Shown here in pieces: positions 23,905-38,122 of a stretch of DNA of 64,000 nt. The position numbers and the translations under genes are program-made. Every line of letters begins with the position of its first letter. Positions within the stretch are counted from its first letter, which is position 1. The stretch is from Terriglobia bacterium. Its GTDB lineage: Bacteria > Acidobacteriota > Terriglobia > Bryobacterales > Bryobacteraceae. The stretch covers positions 62,001 to 126,000 of the forward strand of contig JAIQEX010000002.1 of assembly GCA_020073615.1 (NCBI GenBank), in the 5' to 3' direction. Under the pieces are notes generated by a model that saw only the letters and a program-made list of their open reading frames with translations, did not search any database and was not told the origin of the DNA.

Positions 23905-24819
23905 ATGAATCGCTCGATCCTGAGCCTGGCGATAGTTCTGTTCGCCGGTCCTGCTGTGGCTGCCGCGGACGATCTGGAGGACGCCCTCCAGAACCTGAAA
24001 GCGGCAGAAGCGAAGAAGGACGTCGCGCAGGTAAAGAAACTGGCCGTCGCAATCCACGAGATGACGTGCGAGACGATCGCCACGCCCGCTCCCCAGAATG
24101 CCGATGAAAAGGAAGCGTGGACCAATCGCGTGGACTACGCAAAAAGCGTCCAACAGTTTGCCGAGAACACGCTTTGGATCACGGCCGCTCAGGCGCCGCC
24201 TGCGACGCTGGTGGACCTGGTGTCCACGCTCGAACAACTGAATCCCAAGAGCAAATTCCTGATGAACGCCTATGGCCCGTACATACACGCGCTGAACCAG
24301 ACCGGCGCCGCGTCGAAAGTCCCGGCGATCGCCGAAAGGGCTCTGGCGAACTTTCCCGACAACACGGACCTGCTGCTGGTGATGGCCGACACGGCATTGA
24401 ACCGCAAGCAGAACGACCGCGCCGCCGGTTACGCCACTCGTTTGGTAGCGGCGTTCAACCAACGATCGAGGCCGGAAGGGGTTTCCGACGCCGAGTGGCA
24501 GCGCGTGCGCAGCACGGCCCTGGGCCGCGGCTACTGGATCGCCGGCGTCATACACGGGGAGACCGGAAAGCACGCTGCCGCCGACAAGGAGCTGCGCGCG
24601 GCCTTGCCGCTGATCAAGGGCAACGATGCGATGACGGGCGCCGCCTTGTTCTATCTCGGAATGGCGAACTACCAGCTCGGCAAAATGACGTTGAACAAGG
24701 CGCGCGTCCTGGAAGGCGCCAAGTTCAGCGAAGAGGCGGGCAAAATAGAGGGCCCATTCGCGGAGCGGGCCTGGCGCAACGCCATGGCCATGAAGACCGA
24801 AGCCGGCACGATGCGTTAG
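23905..24819 (+). CDS. secreted helical (TPR-like) protein of unknown function
   Basis: 304 residues, with GTGAGGAGGTTGCC before the ATG. The signal peptide is LSLAIVLFAGPAVAAA. The mature part is alpha-helical: DDLEDALQNLKAAEAKKDVA at the start, then TPR-like units such as AAADKELRAALPLIKG and GAALFYLGMANYQLGKM. Similar secreted TPR-like proteins are common in this phylum and serve as protein-interaction scaffolds; no enzyme motif is seen. It lies 112 bases downstream of the terminator-like hairpin, so it probably has its own promoter. The 227 bases after it show no gene. Confidence 0.7.
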   Translation: MNRSILSLAIVLFAGPAVAAADDLEDALQNLKAAEAKKDVAQVKKLAVAIHEMTCETIATPAPQNADEKEAWTNRVDYAKSVQQFAENTLWITAAQAPPATLVDLVSTLEQLNPKSKFLMNAYGPYIHALNQTGAASKVPAIAERALANFPDNTDLLLVMADTALNRKQNDRAAGYATRLVAAFNQRSRPEGVSDAEWQRVRSTALGRGYWIAGVIHGETGKHAAADKELRAALPLIKGNDAMTGAALFYLGMANYQLGKMTLNKARVLEGAKFSEEAGKIEGPFAERAWRNAMAMKTEAGTMR

Positions 24820-25046
24820 GCGAGACACCCTCGGGATGGGGGCGTGAGACGCCGGTGTTGGCGCGCCGGGCGCACGGGGACGGTCGCCCCTGCCGCGCCA
24901 CCAGGAGTTCGCCGAGGGGTGCTTCGGCGTATTAAAGGACTTCGCCTTCCCGCTCGCGCTGTGACATAATGACAAATCCTTCGAGCAGTTTCGCGCTCCG
25001 CCGCGGCCGGAGTGCCGGGCGGGCGCCCGCGAAAGGAGTGTCAATC

Positions 25047-26162
25047 GTGAAGGGTATTACGTTTAGCAGGCGGGCCGCTCTGCTGGGCGCGGCGGCGTTT
25101 CCCATGATTCGCGTGGTCAAGGGACAGCCGAAGCCCAGGAATATTGTCATCTCCAGCGCCAACGGCGTGGCGGCCTGCGGCAAGGCCATGGAAGTGGTCA
25201 AATCGGGCGGCGACACGCTCGATGCCGTGATCGCGGGCGTCAACATCGTGGAGCTCGATCCCAACGATACCAGCGTGGGATATGGCGGGCTCCCCAATGA
25301 GGACGGCGTGGTGGAGCTCGATGCCAGTTGCATGCACGGGCCCACGCGGCGCGGCGGCTCGGTGGGCGCCATTCGCGGCATCAAGACGCCTTCCAAAATC
25401 GCGCAACTGGTGATGGCCGAAACCGACCACATGATGCTGGTGGGCGAAGGCGCCCTGCGCTTCGCCAAGGATTACGGCTTCCCGGAAGAGGACCTGCTTA
25501 CCGAGCGGTCGCGCCTGGCGTGGCGCATGTGGAAACGGGAAATGCGCGACAAGAACGGGCACAGCAACTGGGAGTCGGGCGTGGATGGCCCGCCCAAGGC
25601 GAAAAAAATGGCCGAGTTGCAACGCGCGTTTCCGCAGTTCGACGAGGACACGCTGGCGTGGGCCTACGAGGTGGCCACCAACCCGCCCCACGGCACCATC
25701 AATTGCATCGCGCTGAACGAAAAGGGGGAGATGTCCGCGGTCACGACCACCAGCGGGCTGGCCTGGAAGATCGCGGGGCGCTGCGGGGATTCGCCCATTA
25801 TCGGCGGCGGGCTGTGGCTCGATCAGGATGTCGGCGGCGCCGGCTCGACGGGACGCGGCGAGGAGAATCTCCGCGTTTGCGGCGCGCATACCTGCGTCGA
25901 GAATATGAAGCACGGCATGCCACCCAAGGAGGCCGCGCTCGACGCACTCAAGCGCGTGGCGCGCAACTTCGATAACGACGAGCAGCGCCTCGCCGAGGTC
26001 GATCTGAATTTTTACGTGCTCCGCAAGGACGGGGAATACTGCGGCGCCTCGTTGTGGAACAAGCGTTCGGCCCGGGCCCAGCGCGGCGCGGCATTCGCCG
26101 TTTGCCAGAGCCAGGGCGAGAGCCATCGCGAGGACTCAGTGTATCTTTTGGAACGTAAGTAG
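25047..26162 (+). CDS. Tat-exported N4-(beta-N-acetylglucosaminyl)-L-asparaginase / Ntn-hydrolase
   Basis: 371 residues. The start is the GTG at 25047, eight bases after AAAGGAG; it gives the Tat signal TFSRRAALLGAAAF at the very N-terminus. An upstream ATG at 24969 would put 26 uninformative residues before it. Family features are SSANGVAACGKAMEVVKSGG, DTLDAVIAGVN, YGGLPNEDGVVELDASCMHG and the autocleavage site NPPHGTINCIAL with the nucleophile Thr217, followed by TTTSGLAWKIAGRCGDSPII and GGG. These are typical of glycosylasparaginase-type enzymes, which cleave the GlcNAc-Asn bond and mature by self-cleavage before the Thr. Expected in the periplasm. It stands alone before the respiratory operon, with no carbohydrate genes nearby. 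Confidence 0.9.
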   Translation: MKGITFSRRAALLGAAAFPMIRVVKGQPKPRNIVISSANGVAACGKAMEVVKSGGDTLDAVIAGVNIVELDPNDTSVGYGGLPNEDGVVELDASCMHGPTRRGGSVGAIRGIKTPSKIAQLVMAETDHMMLVGEGALRFAKDYGFPEEDLLTERSRLAWRMWKREMRDKNGHSNWESGVDGPPKAKKMAELQRAFPQFDEDTLAWAYEVATNPPHGTINCIALNEKGEMSAVTTTSGLAWKIAGRCGDSPIIGGGLWLDQDVGGAGSTGRGEENLRVCGAHTCVENMKHGMPPKEAALDALKRVARNFDNDEQRLAEVDLNFYVLRKDGEYCGASLWNKRSARAQRGAAFAVCQSQGESHREDSVYLLERK

Positions 26163-26215
26163 CTATCGGGGCGGCCCCATCTCTGCGAAACTGAAAAGCG
26201 CGACAGCCATAAGCC

Positions 26216-26871
26216 GTGTCCCAGATTTTTCATCGCAGCACGAATACATTCGCGCGGATCACCATCTACGGCGCAGTCTTCATTCTGGCTTTTCTGACGT
26301 GGACCTTCGCCGAACTCGACCGCTCCGCCTATGCCACGCGCGCCACGCAGGCCCGCGAGCAGCCGGTGCCGTTCAGCCATGCGCACCACGTGGGAGGCAT
26401 CGGCATCGATTGCCGGTACTGCCACACTACGGTGGAAAGATCGAGCTTCGCCAATATTCCGCCCACCAAGACGTGCATGAACTGCCATTCGCAGATCTGG
26501 AACACGAGCCCCACGCTCGAGCCGGTGCGCGCCAGTTTCCGCACCGGGCAGTCCCTGGAATGGACGCGCGTCAACGATCTGCCGGACTTCGTTTATTTCA
26601 ATCACAGCATTCATGTCGATAAAGGGATCGGGTGCGAGAGCTGCCATGGGCGAGTGGACCGGATGCCGCTCACCTGGCAGGAGCACTCGCTCGAGATGAA
26701 CTGGTGTCTGGACTGCCACCGCCATCCGGAAAAGCACCTGAGACCGCGGGAATTCATCACCACCATGGGCTATCTGCCGGCCGGCGATCAGGAGGAGATC
26801 GGCCTCCGCCTGGTGAAGGAATACAAGATCCAGGATGTACGCGTGCTGACGAGCTGTTCGACTTGCCACCG

Positions 26872-26875
<4 letters not shown>
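26216..26875 (+). CDS. actA: alternative complex III subunit A, pentahaem cytochrome c
   Basis: 219 residues, GTG start. One N-terminal membrane helix (15-32, ITIYGAVFILAFLTWTFA) anchors a periplasmic domain with five CxxCH haem sites: CRYCH (66), CMNCH (87), CESCH (140), CLDCH (164) and CSTCH (214). ActA carries electrons from the quinol-oxidising core of ACIII to downstream cytochromes. It is the first gene of the operon and overlaps actB by ATGA. The order actA-B-C-D-E-F matches the canonical ACIII cluster. The alternative, a NapC/NrfH-like protein, is less likely given the operon. Confidence 0.93.
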
Positions 26876-29859
<2,984 letters not shown>

Positions 29860-29874
29860 GCGGCATGGTGAGCC

Positions 29875-31256
<1,382 letters not shown>

Positions 31257-31260
<4 letters not shown>

Positions 31261-31790
31261 TCAAGCCGGTCTACGGGGTGATCGCAGAGTTCGACAGCCC
31301 GACGGCGCTGGTGAATGCGGCGCGCGCCACGCGGGAGAAGGGCTTCCGCAGGTTCGACGCCTATTCGCCCTTCCCCATCGAGGAGTTGACCGACGCGCTC
31401 CACCTGCACAAGAACAAGCTGCCGGTGATCGTGCTCATCGGCGGCATCGTGGGCGGCCTCACCGGCTACCTGATGCAGTATTACGTCACGGTCATTCACT
31501 TTCCCATCAACGTCGCGGGCCGGCCGCTCCATAGCTGGCCCATGTACATCGTGATCGCCTTCGAGCTGACCATTCTGTTCGCGGCGATCTCCGCGGTGCT
31601 GGGCATGCTGGCGCTGTGCGGGCTGCCCATGCCGTATCATCCGGTGTTCAACGTGCCGCGGTTCGCCTTCGCTTCGCGCAACCGATTCTTCCTGTGCATT
31701 GTGGCGACCGACCCGCTGTTCGATCGCGAGAAGACCTGCGATTTTTTGCAGACGCTGGGGCCGAGGGAGGTGTCGGAAGTTGCGCCTTAG
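31257..31790 (+). CDS. actD: alternative complex III subunit D (DUF3341)
   Basis: 177 residues, starting at the TTG of a TTGA overlap with actC. IKPVYGVIAEFDSPTALVNA at the N-terminus and FRRFDAYSPFPIEEL are DUF3341 signatures. Two membrane helices follow (VIVLIGGIVGGLTGYLMQYY; MYIVIAFELTILFAAISAVL). ActD is a structural membrane subunit of ACIII without cofactors. The C-terminus (FFLCIVATDPLFDREK) extends into the cytoplasm. Confidence 0.93.
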
Positions 31791-32364
31791 GCTCCAATTT
31801 GGACTGTTGGCGCTCGCCCTCGCCGCCACCATTGGCTGCCGCCAGGACATGCACGATCAGCCGAAATACATTCCGCTGCGTCCCACCGATTTCTTCGGCG
31901 ACGGCCGCTCCGAGCGCCCCTTGATCGAAGGCACCGTGGCGCGCGGCCATTTGCGCGACGATGCCGCGCTCTACACCGGCAAGGGTCCCGACGGCAAGCC
32001 GCTCGACACCTTCCCGTTCGCCGTGACCAAGAAGGTAATCGAGCGCGGCCAGGACCGCTTCAACGTGTACTGCTCGCCGTGTCACGACCGCACGGGCCGC
32101 GGCAACGGCATGGTGGTGCGGCGCGGCTATCGGCATCCGCCGTCGTATCACAGCGACCGCCTGCGCCAGGTCCCCAACGGATACATCTTCGACGTGATCA
32201 CCAATGGCTTCGGCGCCATGCCCGACTACGCCGCGCAGATTCCGCCCGAGGACCGCTGGGCCATTGTGGCGTACGTGCGCGCGCTCCAGTTGAGCCAGAA
32301 CGCTGCGCTGAGCGACGTGCCGCCGGAGGCGCGCGCGCAACTGGATCAGGGAGGCGCCCGATGA
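31780..32364 (+). CDS. actE: alternative complex III subunit E, monohaem cytochrome c lipoprotein
   Basis: 194 residues. The start is a TTG at 31780, eight bases after GGGAGG and overlapping the end of actD by 11 bases; no in-frame ATG or GTG is well placed. FGLLALALAATIGC is a lipobox (Cys20). One haem site, VYCSPCHDRTGRGNG (Cys98), has a likely axial Met in GFGAMPDYA. ActE is the monohaem subunit that docks the electron acceptor on the outer face of ACIII. It overlaps actF by ATGA. Confidence 0.93.
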   Translation: MRLRLQFGLLALALAATIGCRQDMHDQPKYIPLRPTDFFGDGRSERPLIEGTVARGHLRDDAALYTGKGPDGKPLDTFPFAVTKKVIERGQDRFNVYCSPCHDRTGRGNGMVVRRGYRHPPSYHSDRLRQVPNGYIFDVITNGFGAMPDYAAQIPPEDRWAIVAYVRALQLSQNAALSDVPPEARAQLDQGGAR

Positions 32365-33560
32365 TGGCCCAGTCCACAGACTTCGCCGTCTCGGGCGAAC
32401 TGCTGCGCGATCTCAGAGTGTGGCGCTCGCGCGCGGCTATCGTGGGCGTTGCCGCGCTGGCCGTGACCGCGATCGGCGCGATCGCCTGGCCGGCCCAGTT
32501 CTTCCGCTCCTACCTGTGGTCATACGTGTTCTATCTGGGCGTGACTCTGGGTTCGATGGCGTGGCTGATGCTGCAATATCTCAGCGGCGGCGCCTGGGGC
32601 ATGGTGATCCGGCGGCCGTGCGAAGCCGCCACGCGCACGCTGCCGCTGCTGGCGATCCTGTTCGTGCCGGTGGGGCTCGGCATTTCAAGCCTGTACCGCT
32701 GGTCGCACGCCGACGTCGTGGCCGCCGACGCCATCATCCGCCACAAACACGCTTACCTCAACGTGCCATTCTTTCTAGCGCGCGCCGCGCTGTATTTTGC
32801 CGGCTGGCTCGTCTGCTCCTGGTATCTCAATCGCTGGTCCTCGAGGGAGGATCGCGAAGGGCCCGCCGTGGTGCATCGCAAGCTGGCCACATGGGCCGGT
32901 CCGGGCCTGATTTTCTGGGCATTCAGCATTACGTTTATGGCCGTGGATTGGGTGCTCTCGCTCGACCCGCATTGGTTCTCCACCATTTTCGGAATGCTGT
33001 TCATGGCCGGCCAGGGGCTCTCGTCGATGGCCTTCCTCATCACCCTCATGGTGCTGCTCTCTTACCGCCGGCCGATGTCGGATGTGCTCACGCCGCGCCA
33101 TCTGCACGACCTGGGCAAACTTCTGCTGGCCCTGGTGATGGTGTGGGCCTACTTTTCCTTCTCGCAGTTTCTGATCATCTGGTCGGGCAACCTGCCGTCG
33201 GAGATTCCGTGGTACCTGGAGCGCCTGCGCGGCGGCTGGCAGTATGTCGGCCTCGCCCTGGTGCTGGGACACTTCGCGCTGCCCTTTGCCCTGCTGCTCT
33301 CACGCGATTTGAAGCGCGATTTCAAACTGCTGGCCGGGATCGCGATATTCATTCTGTTCATGCGGTATGTGGACCTGTACTGGCTGGTGGCTCCGGATTT
33401 CCTGAAAGGCTCGCTGGGCGTGAGTTGGATGGATTTCACGGCGCCCGCCGGGTTGGGCGGTATCTGGCTCGCTTATTTCCTGCTGCAACTGGAAATGCTG
33501 CCGCTGATGCCGCTCCGCGATCCCCACCTGGAAGAGGCTTTGCAACATGGCAGAGAATAA
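32361..33560 (+). CDS. actF: alternative complex III subunit F, NrfD-like membrane protein
   Basis: 399 residues, about ten membrane helices. Second NrfD/PsrC-like subunit of ACIII, homologous in fold to ActC. Seen: RSYLWSYVFYLGVTLGSMAW, YLSGGAWGMVIRRP, HKHAYLNVPFFLARA, FSITFMAVDWVLSLDPHWFS, TIFGMLFMAGQGLS and FSFSQFLIIWSGNLPSEIPW, typical of ActF. It overlaps actE at the start and the small membrane protein gene at the end (14 bases). Confidence 0.93.
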   Translation: MMAQSTDFAVSGELLRDLRVWRSRAAIVGVAALAVTAIGAIAWPAQFFRSYLWSYVFYLGVTLGSMAWLMLQYLSGGAWGMVIRRPCEAATRTLPLLAILFVPVGLGISSLYRWSHADVVAADAIIRHKHAYLNVPFFLARAALYFAGWLVCSWYLNRWSSREDREGPAVVHRKLATWAGPGLIFWAFSITFMAVDWVLSLDPHWFSTIFGMLFMAGQGLSSMAFLITLMVLLSYRRPMSDVLTPRHLHDLGKLLLALVMVWAYFSFSQFLIIWSGNLPSEIPWYLERLRGGWQYVGLALVLGHFALPFALLLSRDLKRDFKLLAGIAIFILFMRYVDLYWLVAPDFLKGSLGVSWMDFTAPAGLGGIWLAYFLLQLEMLPLMPLRDPHLEEALQHGRE

Positions 33561-33999
33561 CCGCCCGCCGGGTTACGAAGCGACCGACGCCGACGCCCTG
33601 GCGGTGGGCAGGTTCGGTGTGGCGCTGCTGCTGGTCATCATCGCGTCGCTCGTCCTGCTGTTCGGGCTGTTTCGCTATTTCGATGCGCGCGGGCCGGTGG
33701 CGGTCACCGTCGAGCCCACCAAAGTTTTCCCGCAGCCGCAGTTGGAAAGGACGCCCATTCCCGATTTGCGGGCAGTGCGCGCCGCCGAGGATCAGATGCT
33801 GAACAGCTACGGCTGGGTGGATCCTCCGAAGGGTGTGGTGCGGATACCGATCGGCCGCGCCATCGACCTGCTGGCCGAGCGCGGCCTGCCGTCGCGGGCC
33901 GCTCCACCGGCCGCGAGCGGCGTGAGCGTGCCCACGGCAAGCGGCCTCGGGTCCAAGATGCAGCAGCCCGGCGGACCGCTGGCGGGAGAGTCGAAATGA
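33547..33999 (+). CDS. single-pass membrane protein of unknown function in the ACIII-caa3 operon
   Basis: 150 residues. One helix at about 23-44 (FGVALLLVIIASLVLLFGLF), then a periplasmic part with PKGVVRIPIGRAIDLLAERG, a conserved-looking sequence, and a Pro/Ala/Gly tail. The gene overlaps actF by 14 bases and the SCO1-like gene by 4 (ATGA), so it is firmly part of the operon. The sequence NSYGWVDPPKGVVRIPIGRA recalls small proteins next to cytochrome oxidases in acidobacteria, for which an assembly or linking role between ACIII and the oxidase is plausible. No cofactor motif is seen. Confidence 0.75.
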   Translation: MAENNRPPGYEATDADALAVGRFGVALLLVIIASLVLLFGLFRYFDARGPVAVTVEPTKVFPQPQLERTPIPDLRAVRAAEDQMLNSYGWVDPPKGVVRIPIGRAIDLLAERGLPSRAAPPAASGVSVPTASGLGSKMQQPGGPLAGESK

Positions 34000-34838
34000 G
34001 AGAGAGCCTGGTGGTTTTTGTACTGGCCGCGCTCCCGGCCCTGGCGCAGCCCGGACAGCCGGCGCCGGTGCAGCCGTCGTTGACCATGCAGGATTCGAAC
34101 TTGCGGCCCGCGCTGCCGGGCGCGCTGGCGGGCGTCGGCATCGATCAGAAACTCGACGAACAGGTTCCGCTGGACCTGGTGTTCCGCGATGAAGCAGGCC
34201 GCGCGGTTCCGCTGGCGAGCTTCTTTCAGAGCGGCAAACCGGTTCTGCTGGCGCTGGTCTATTACCGCTGCCCCATGCTATGCACGCAGATTCTAACCGG
34301 CATGGCGAGCGCGCTGAAGGCCGTATCGTTCAACCCGGGGCGGGATTTCGAAGTGGTCGCCGTCAGCATCGATCCGAAAGACACGCCCGAAATCGCCGCT
34401 GCGAAGAAGCAAATGTACGTGAAACGCTACGGTCGTGCGGATACCGCCAACGGCTGGCACTTCCTTACCGGCGATGAGGCGGGCATCAAGCCGCTGGCCG
34501 ATGCGGTGGGCTTCCATTACAAGTACGACAGCGCGACCGGTCAGTTCGCGCACGCCAGCGGGGTCATGATTCTCACTCCGGGCGGCCGCGTGTCGCGCTA
34601 CTTCTACGGCGTGGAATACGCGCCGCGCGATTTGCGCCTGGGGCTGGTGGAGGCTTCCAAAAACAAGATCGGCAGCCCGGTGGACCAGATCCTTCTGTTC
34701 TGCTATCACTACGACCCCGCCACCGGGAAGTACGGAGCCGTGGCCATCAACCTGGTGCGCTTCGCGGCCGCGGGCTTCGTGCTGATCGGCGGCGCGTTTC
34801 TGTGGATCGCGTTCCGCCGCGATTCTCGCGCGGGATAA
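33996..34838 (+). CDS. SCO1/SenC-type copper chaperone for the CuA site
   Basis: 280 residues. Signal peptide VVFVLAALPALAQ. The thioredoxin-like fold contains the copper ligands CPMLC (Cys92, Cys96) and His186 in FAHASGV, all three present. A C-terminal membrane helix (LVRFAAAGFVLIGGAFLWIA) anchors it, unlike the N-terminal anchor of many SCO proteins. It delivers Cu to CoxB, encoded six bases downstream. VSIDPKDTPEIAAAKKQMY is the usual SCO segment after the active site. The reading frame is tightly coupled to both neighbours. Confidence 0.93.
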   Translation: MRESLVVFVLAALPALAQPGQPAPVQPSLTMQDSNLRPALPGALAGVGIDQKLDEQVPLDLVFRDEAGRAVPLASFFQSGKPVLLALVYYRCPMLCTQILTGMASALKAVSFNPGRDFEVVAVSIDPKDTPEIAAAKKQMYVKRYGRADTANGWHFLTGDEAGIKPLADAVGFHYKYDSATGQFAHASGVMILTPGGRVSRYFYGVEYAPRDLRLGLVEASKNKIGSPVDQILLFCYHYDPATGKYGAVAINLVRFAAAGFVLIGGAFLWIAFRRDSRAG

Positions 34839-34843
34839 ACGAC

Positions 34844-35824
34844 ATGGGTGAACTACGTCTACTTCCGGAGCAGGCATCGACTATCGCCCCCGAGGTGGAT
34901 CACCTGCTGTACTTCCTGCTGGTGGTCTCCGTCTTCTTCACGGTGGCCATCTTCGGCGCCATATTCTACTTCGCCGTGCGCTACCGCCGGCGCTCCGAGC
35001 AGGAGCTGCCCAACCCCGTGCATGGCGGTCTGACGCTCGAAATCCTGTGGTCGGTGATCCCCTTCGGCTTGACGATGGTGATGTTCACCTGGGGGGCGAG
35101 CATTTACTTCACCGAAGCGCGCCCGCCGGGCGATGCGCTGTCCCTCTACGTGGTGGGCAAGCAGTGGATGTGGAAGCTCGAGCACCTGGAAGGGCAGCGC
35201 GAAATCAACGAACTGCACGTCCCGCTGGGCCGCGCGGTCAAGCTCACCATGACGTCGGAAGACGTGATCCACAGTTTCTTCATTCCCGCTTTCCGCATCA
35301 AGCAGGACGTACTGCCGGGGAAATACTCCACCATCTGGTTCAAGCCCACCAAGCCGGGCAGGTATCACCTCTTCTGCGCCGAATATTGCGGCGCCCGCCA
35401 CTCCGGGATGATCGGCTGGATTCACGTGATGGAGCCGCAGGAATACCAGAATTGGCTGACCGGCGGCGCGGCCGAGGGTACGCTGGCATCGAGCGGCGAG
35501 AAGCTATTCGAGGGGCTGGCCTGCAACAACTGCCACCATGCGGACAGCTCCGGGCGCTGTCCCACGCTGGTGGGACTGTTCGGCAAGACCGTGCAATTAG
35601 CCGGGGGCGGAATGGTGAAAGCGGATGAAGCTTACATTCGCGAATCGATTTTGCAGCCGCAGGCGAAGGTGGTGGCCGGTTTTCAGCCCATCATGCCGAC
35701 ATTTCAGGGCCTGGTGACCGAAGAGGACGTCTTGCGGCTGGTGGAATACATCAAGTCGCTGGGGGCGAAGGCCGCGCCGGAGGGAACGCCCACGCCCGGC
35801 GGCGTTCCGGCGCCCAAACGGTAG
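34844..35824 (+). CDS. coxB: cytochrome c oxidase subunit II with fused cytochrome c domain (caa3 type)
   Basis: 326 residues from the ATG at 34844. Two membrane helices (22-45 and 67-89). CuA ligands: His143 in VIHSFFIP, Cys178 and Cys182 in CAEYCGARHSGM, His186 and Met189; the bridging Glu180 is present. The C-terminal domain carries CNNCH (227-231) and an axial Met in QPIMPTF (284), so it is a caa3 oxidase that accepts electrons directly without a free cytochrome c. This fits an ACIII-caa3 supercomplex. No signal peptide or lipobox is evident before helix 1. Confidence 0.95.
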   Translation: MGELRLLPEQASTIAPEVDHLLYFLLVVSVFFTVAIFGAIFYFAVRYRRRSEQELPNPVHGGLTLEILWSVIPFGLTMVMFTWGASIYFTEARPPGDALSLYVVGKQWMWKLEHLEGQREINELHVPLGRAVKLTMTSEDVIHSFFIPAFRIKQDVLPGKYSTIWFKPTKPGRYHLFCAEYCGARHSGMIGWIHVMEPQEYQNWLTGGAAEGTLASSGEKLFEGLACNNCHHADSSGRCPTLVGLFGKTVQLAGGGMVKADEAYIRESILQPQAKVVAGFQPIMPTFQGLVTEEDVLRLVEYIKSLGAKAAPEGTPTPGGVPAPKR

Positions 35825-35830
35825 GAGCGT

Positions 35831-37453
35831 ATGATTACCGCAGCCGTACAAGAACGCGAGCATTATTTGAACGCCAGCTACGGCATCAAGTCGTGGCTTC
35901 TGACCAAGGACCATAAGCGCATCGGGCTGTTGTACCTCGCCACCATCACGTTCTTCTTTTTTCTGGGCGGCGCCTTCGCCACGCTGATCCGCGTCGAGCT
36001 GCTCACGCCGCAGGGCGACCTGGTTTCTTCGGAAACCTACAACAAGCTGTTCACCATGCACGGCGTGGCCATGGTGTTCTTCTTCCTGATTCCGGCGATT
36101 CCCGCCACCCTGGGCAACTTCTTCCTTCCGATGATGATCGGCGCGCGCGACCTGGCGTTTCCGCGCATCAACCTGCTGAGCTGGTACCTGCTGGTGCTCG
36201 GCGGGTTGCTGAGTCTCTATGCCATGCTGGCCGGCGGCGTGGACACCGGCTGGACATTCTACACGCCCTACAGCACCTCCTACTCGAACACCTGGGTGAT
36301 CGCCACCGCGCTGGGAATTTTCGTGGCGGGCTTCTCTTCCATTCTCACGGGGCTGAACTTCATCGTCACCGTGCACCGCATGCGCGCCCCCGGCATGACG
36401 TGGTTCCGCCTGCCGCTGTTCGTGTGGTCTACCTACGCTACTTCCGTCATCCAGGTGCTGGGCACGCCCGTGCTGGCGGTGACCATCATCCTGCTGTTCT
36501 GCGAGCGCGTATTCCACCTCGGCATCTTCGACCCCACGCGCGGGGGCGACCCGGTGCTGTTCCAACACCTGTTCTGGTTCTACTCGCACCCCGCGGTGTA
36601 CATCATGGTGCTGCCCGCCATGGGCGTCATCAGCGAGCTGGTGTCGGTATATTCGCGCAAGCCGGTGTTCGGTTACCACTTCGTGGCGTTTGCGAGCGTG
36701 GCCATCGCCGTACTCGGATTCCTGGTGTGGGGGCATCACCTGTTCGTCAGCACGCAGTCGCTCTATGCCGGCTTGGTGTTTTCATTCTTGAGCTACTTTG
36801 TGGCGATACCCTCGGCCATTAAGGTGTTCAACTGGACGGCCACGCTGTACAAGGGTTCGATTTCCTACGCCACCCCGATGCTGTACGCGTTCGGCTTCAT
36901 CGGGCTGTTCACCATCGGGGGGCTGACGGGGCTGTTCGTGGCCGCCCTGGGATTCGATGTGCATGTCACCGATACGTATTTCGTAGTGGCGCACTTTCAC
37001 TACATCATGGTGGGCGGAACCATCATGGCCTACCTCGGCGGGCTGCATTACTGGTGGCCCAAGATGACCGGCCGCATGTATCCGGAGGGATGGGCGAAGC
37101 TTTCGGCACTGGTGATTTTCCTGGGCTTCAATCTGACGTTTTTCCCGCAGTTCGTCCTGGGTTACCTGGGAATGCCGCGCCGCTATCACGTCTATCCGCC
37201 CGAATTCCAGGTTCTGCACGTGCTGTCGACCGCGGGCGCGTCGGTGCTTGCGGTGGGCTACGTGATTCCCATGATTTATTTCATCTGGTCGCTGCGCTAC
37301 GGAAAAGTGGCGGGGGCCAATCCGTGGAACGCGACCGGCCTGGAGTGGCAGACCGCCTCGCCGCCTCCCGCCCACAATTTTGACCAGTCCCCGGTGGTCA
37401 CCCACGAAGCGTACGACTACAGCACGGTCCTGGGGGAGGTCGAAGTTGGCTAG
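35831..37453 (+). CDS. coxA: cytochrome c oxidase subunit I
   Basis: 540 residues, 12 membrane helices. Haem a ligand in [18 protein letters not shown], the haem-copper centre in [20 protein letters not shown] (CuB His and the cross-linked Tyr), [10 protein letters not shown] (the two further CuB His) and HFHYIMVGG (haem a3 and a ligands). These are all intact, so it should reduce O2 and pump protons. It is preceded by coxB by six bases and overlaps coxC by eight. Confidence 0.97.
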   Translation: MITAAVQEREHYLNASYGIKSWLLTKDHKRIGLLYLATITFFFFLGGAFATLIRVELLTPQGDLVSSETYNKLFTMHGVAMVFFFLIPAIPATLGNFFLPMMIGARDLAFPRINLLSWYLLVLGGLLSLYAMLAGGVDTGWTFYTPYSTSYSNTWVIATALGIFVAGFSSILTGLNFIVTVHRMRAPGMTWFRLPLFVWSTYATSVIQVLGTPVLAVTIILLFCERVFHLGIFDPTRGGDPVLFQHLFWFYSHPAVYIMVLPAMGVISELVSVYSRKPVFGYHFVAFASVAIAVLGFLVWGHHLFVSTQSLYAGLVFSFLSYFVAIPSAIKVFNWTATLYKGSISYATPMLYAFGFIGLFTIGGLTGLFVAALGFDVHVTDTYFVVAHFHYIMVGGTIMAYLGGLHYWWPKMTGRMYPEGWAKLSALVIFLGFNLTFFPQFVLGYLGMPRRYHVYPPEFQVLHVLSTAGASVLAVGYVIPMIYFIWSLRYGKVAGANPWNATGLEWQTASPPPAHNFDQSPVVTHEAYDYSTVLGEVEVG

Positions 37454-38120
37454 CGAGGCTCACGCCGAAACGCCCGCGCTGCGCGAGCAGTTCGATACCG
37501 AAGAGCAGCAGAAGGATGCCTCGACGCTGGGGATGTGGATCTTCCTCATCACCGAAATCATGTTTTTCGGCGGCATGTTCCTGGCGTACATCGTGTACCG
37601 CGGCGCCAATCCGTTGGTCTTCGCAGTGGCCTCGAGCAGCCTGAACGTGTATATCGGCGCCGCCAATACCGTGGTCTTGCTGTGCAGCAGCTTCACCATG
37701 GTGCTGGCCGTGCGCGGCGCGCAACTGGGCCAGCGCCAGACCATTGTCCTGTTCCTGATTCTGACCCTGATCCTGGGGGGCGTGTTCCTGGGAGTCAAGG
37801 CCTACGAATGGAACGAGAAGTTCCAGGAGCATCACGTGCCCGGGCCGGCATTCCATTTCGAGGGCCTGCCGCCGGAGTTGCAGGGCCGCGCGCAGTTGTT
37901 CTTCTCGCTCTACTTCGCCATGACCGGCCTGCACGCTCTGCACATGGTGATCGGCGTGGGGATTCTGTCACTGCTAATCTGGCAGGCCCGCAAGGGAACC
38001 TACTCGGCAGCATACATGACGCCGGTCGACGTGAGCGGCCTCTACTGGCACTTCGTGGACATCATCTGGATTTTCCTGTTCCCGCTGCTCTACCTGATCG
38101 ACCGGCACCTGGGGAAATAA
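37446..38120 (+). CDS. coxC: cytochrome c oxidase subunit III
   Basis: 224 residues. The start is the TTG at 37446, seven bases after GGGGGAGG and inside the coxA end; the next in-frame ATG is well into helix 1. Several helices are seen ([80 protein letters not shown]). HALHMVIG and YWHFVDIIW are subunit III signatures. It stabilises subunit I and its proton-uptake path. Confidence 0.95.
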   Translation: MASEAHAETPALREQFDTEEQQKDASTLGMWIFLITEIMFFGGMFLAYIVYRGANPLVFAVASSSLNVYIGAANTVVLLCSSFTMVLAVRGAQLGQRQTIVLFLILTLILGGVFLGVKAYEWNEKFQEHHVPGPAFHFEGLPPELQGRAQLFFSLYFAMTGLHALHMVIGVGILSLLIWQARKGTYSAAYMTPVDVSGLYWHFVDIIWIFLFPLLYLIDRHLGK

Positions 38121-38122
38121 CC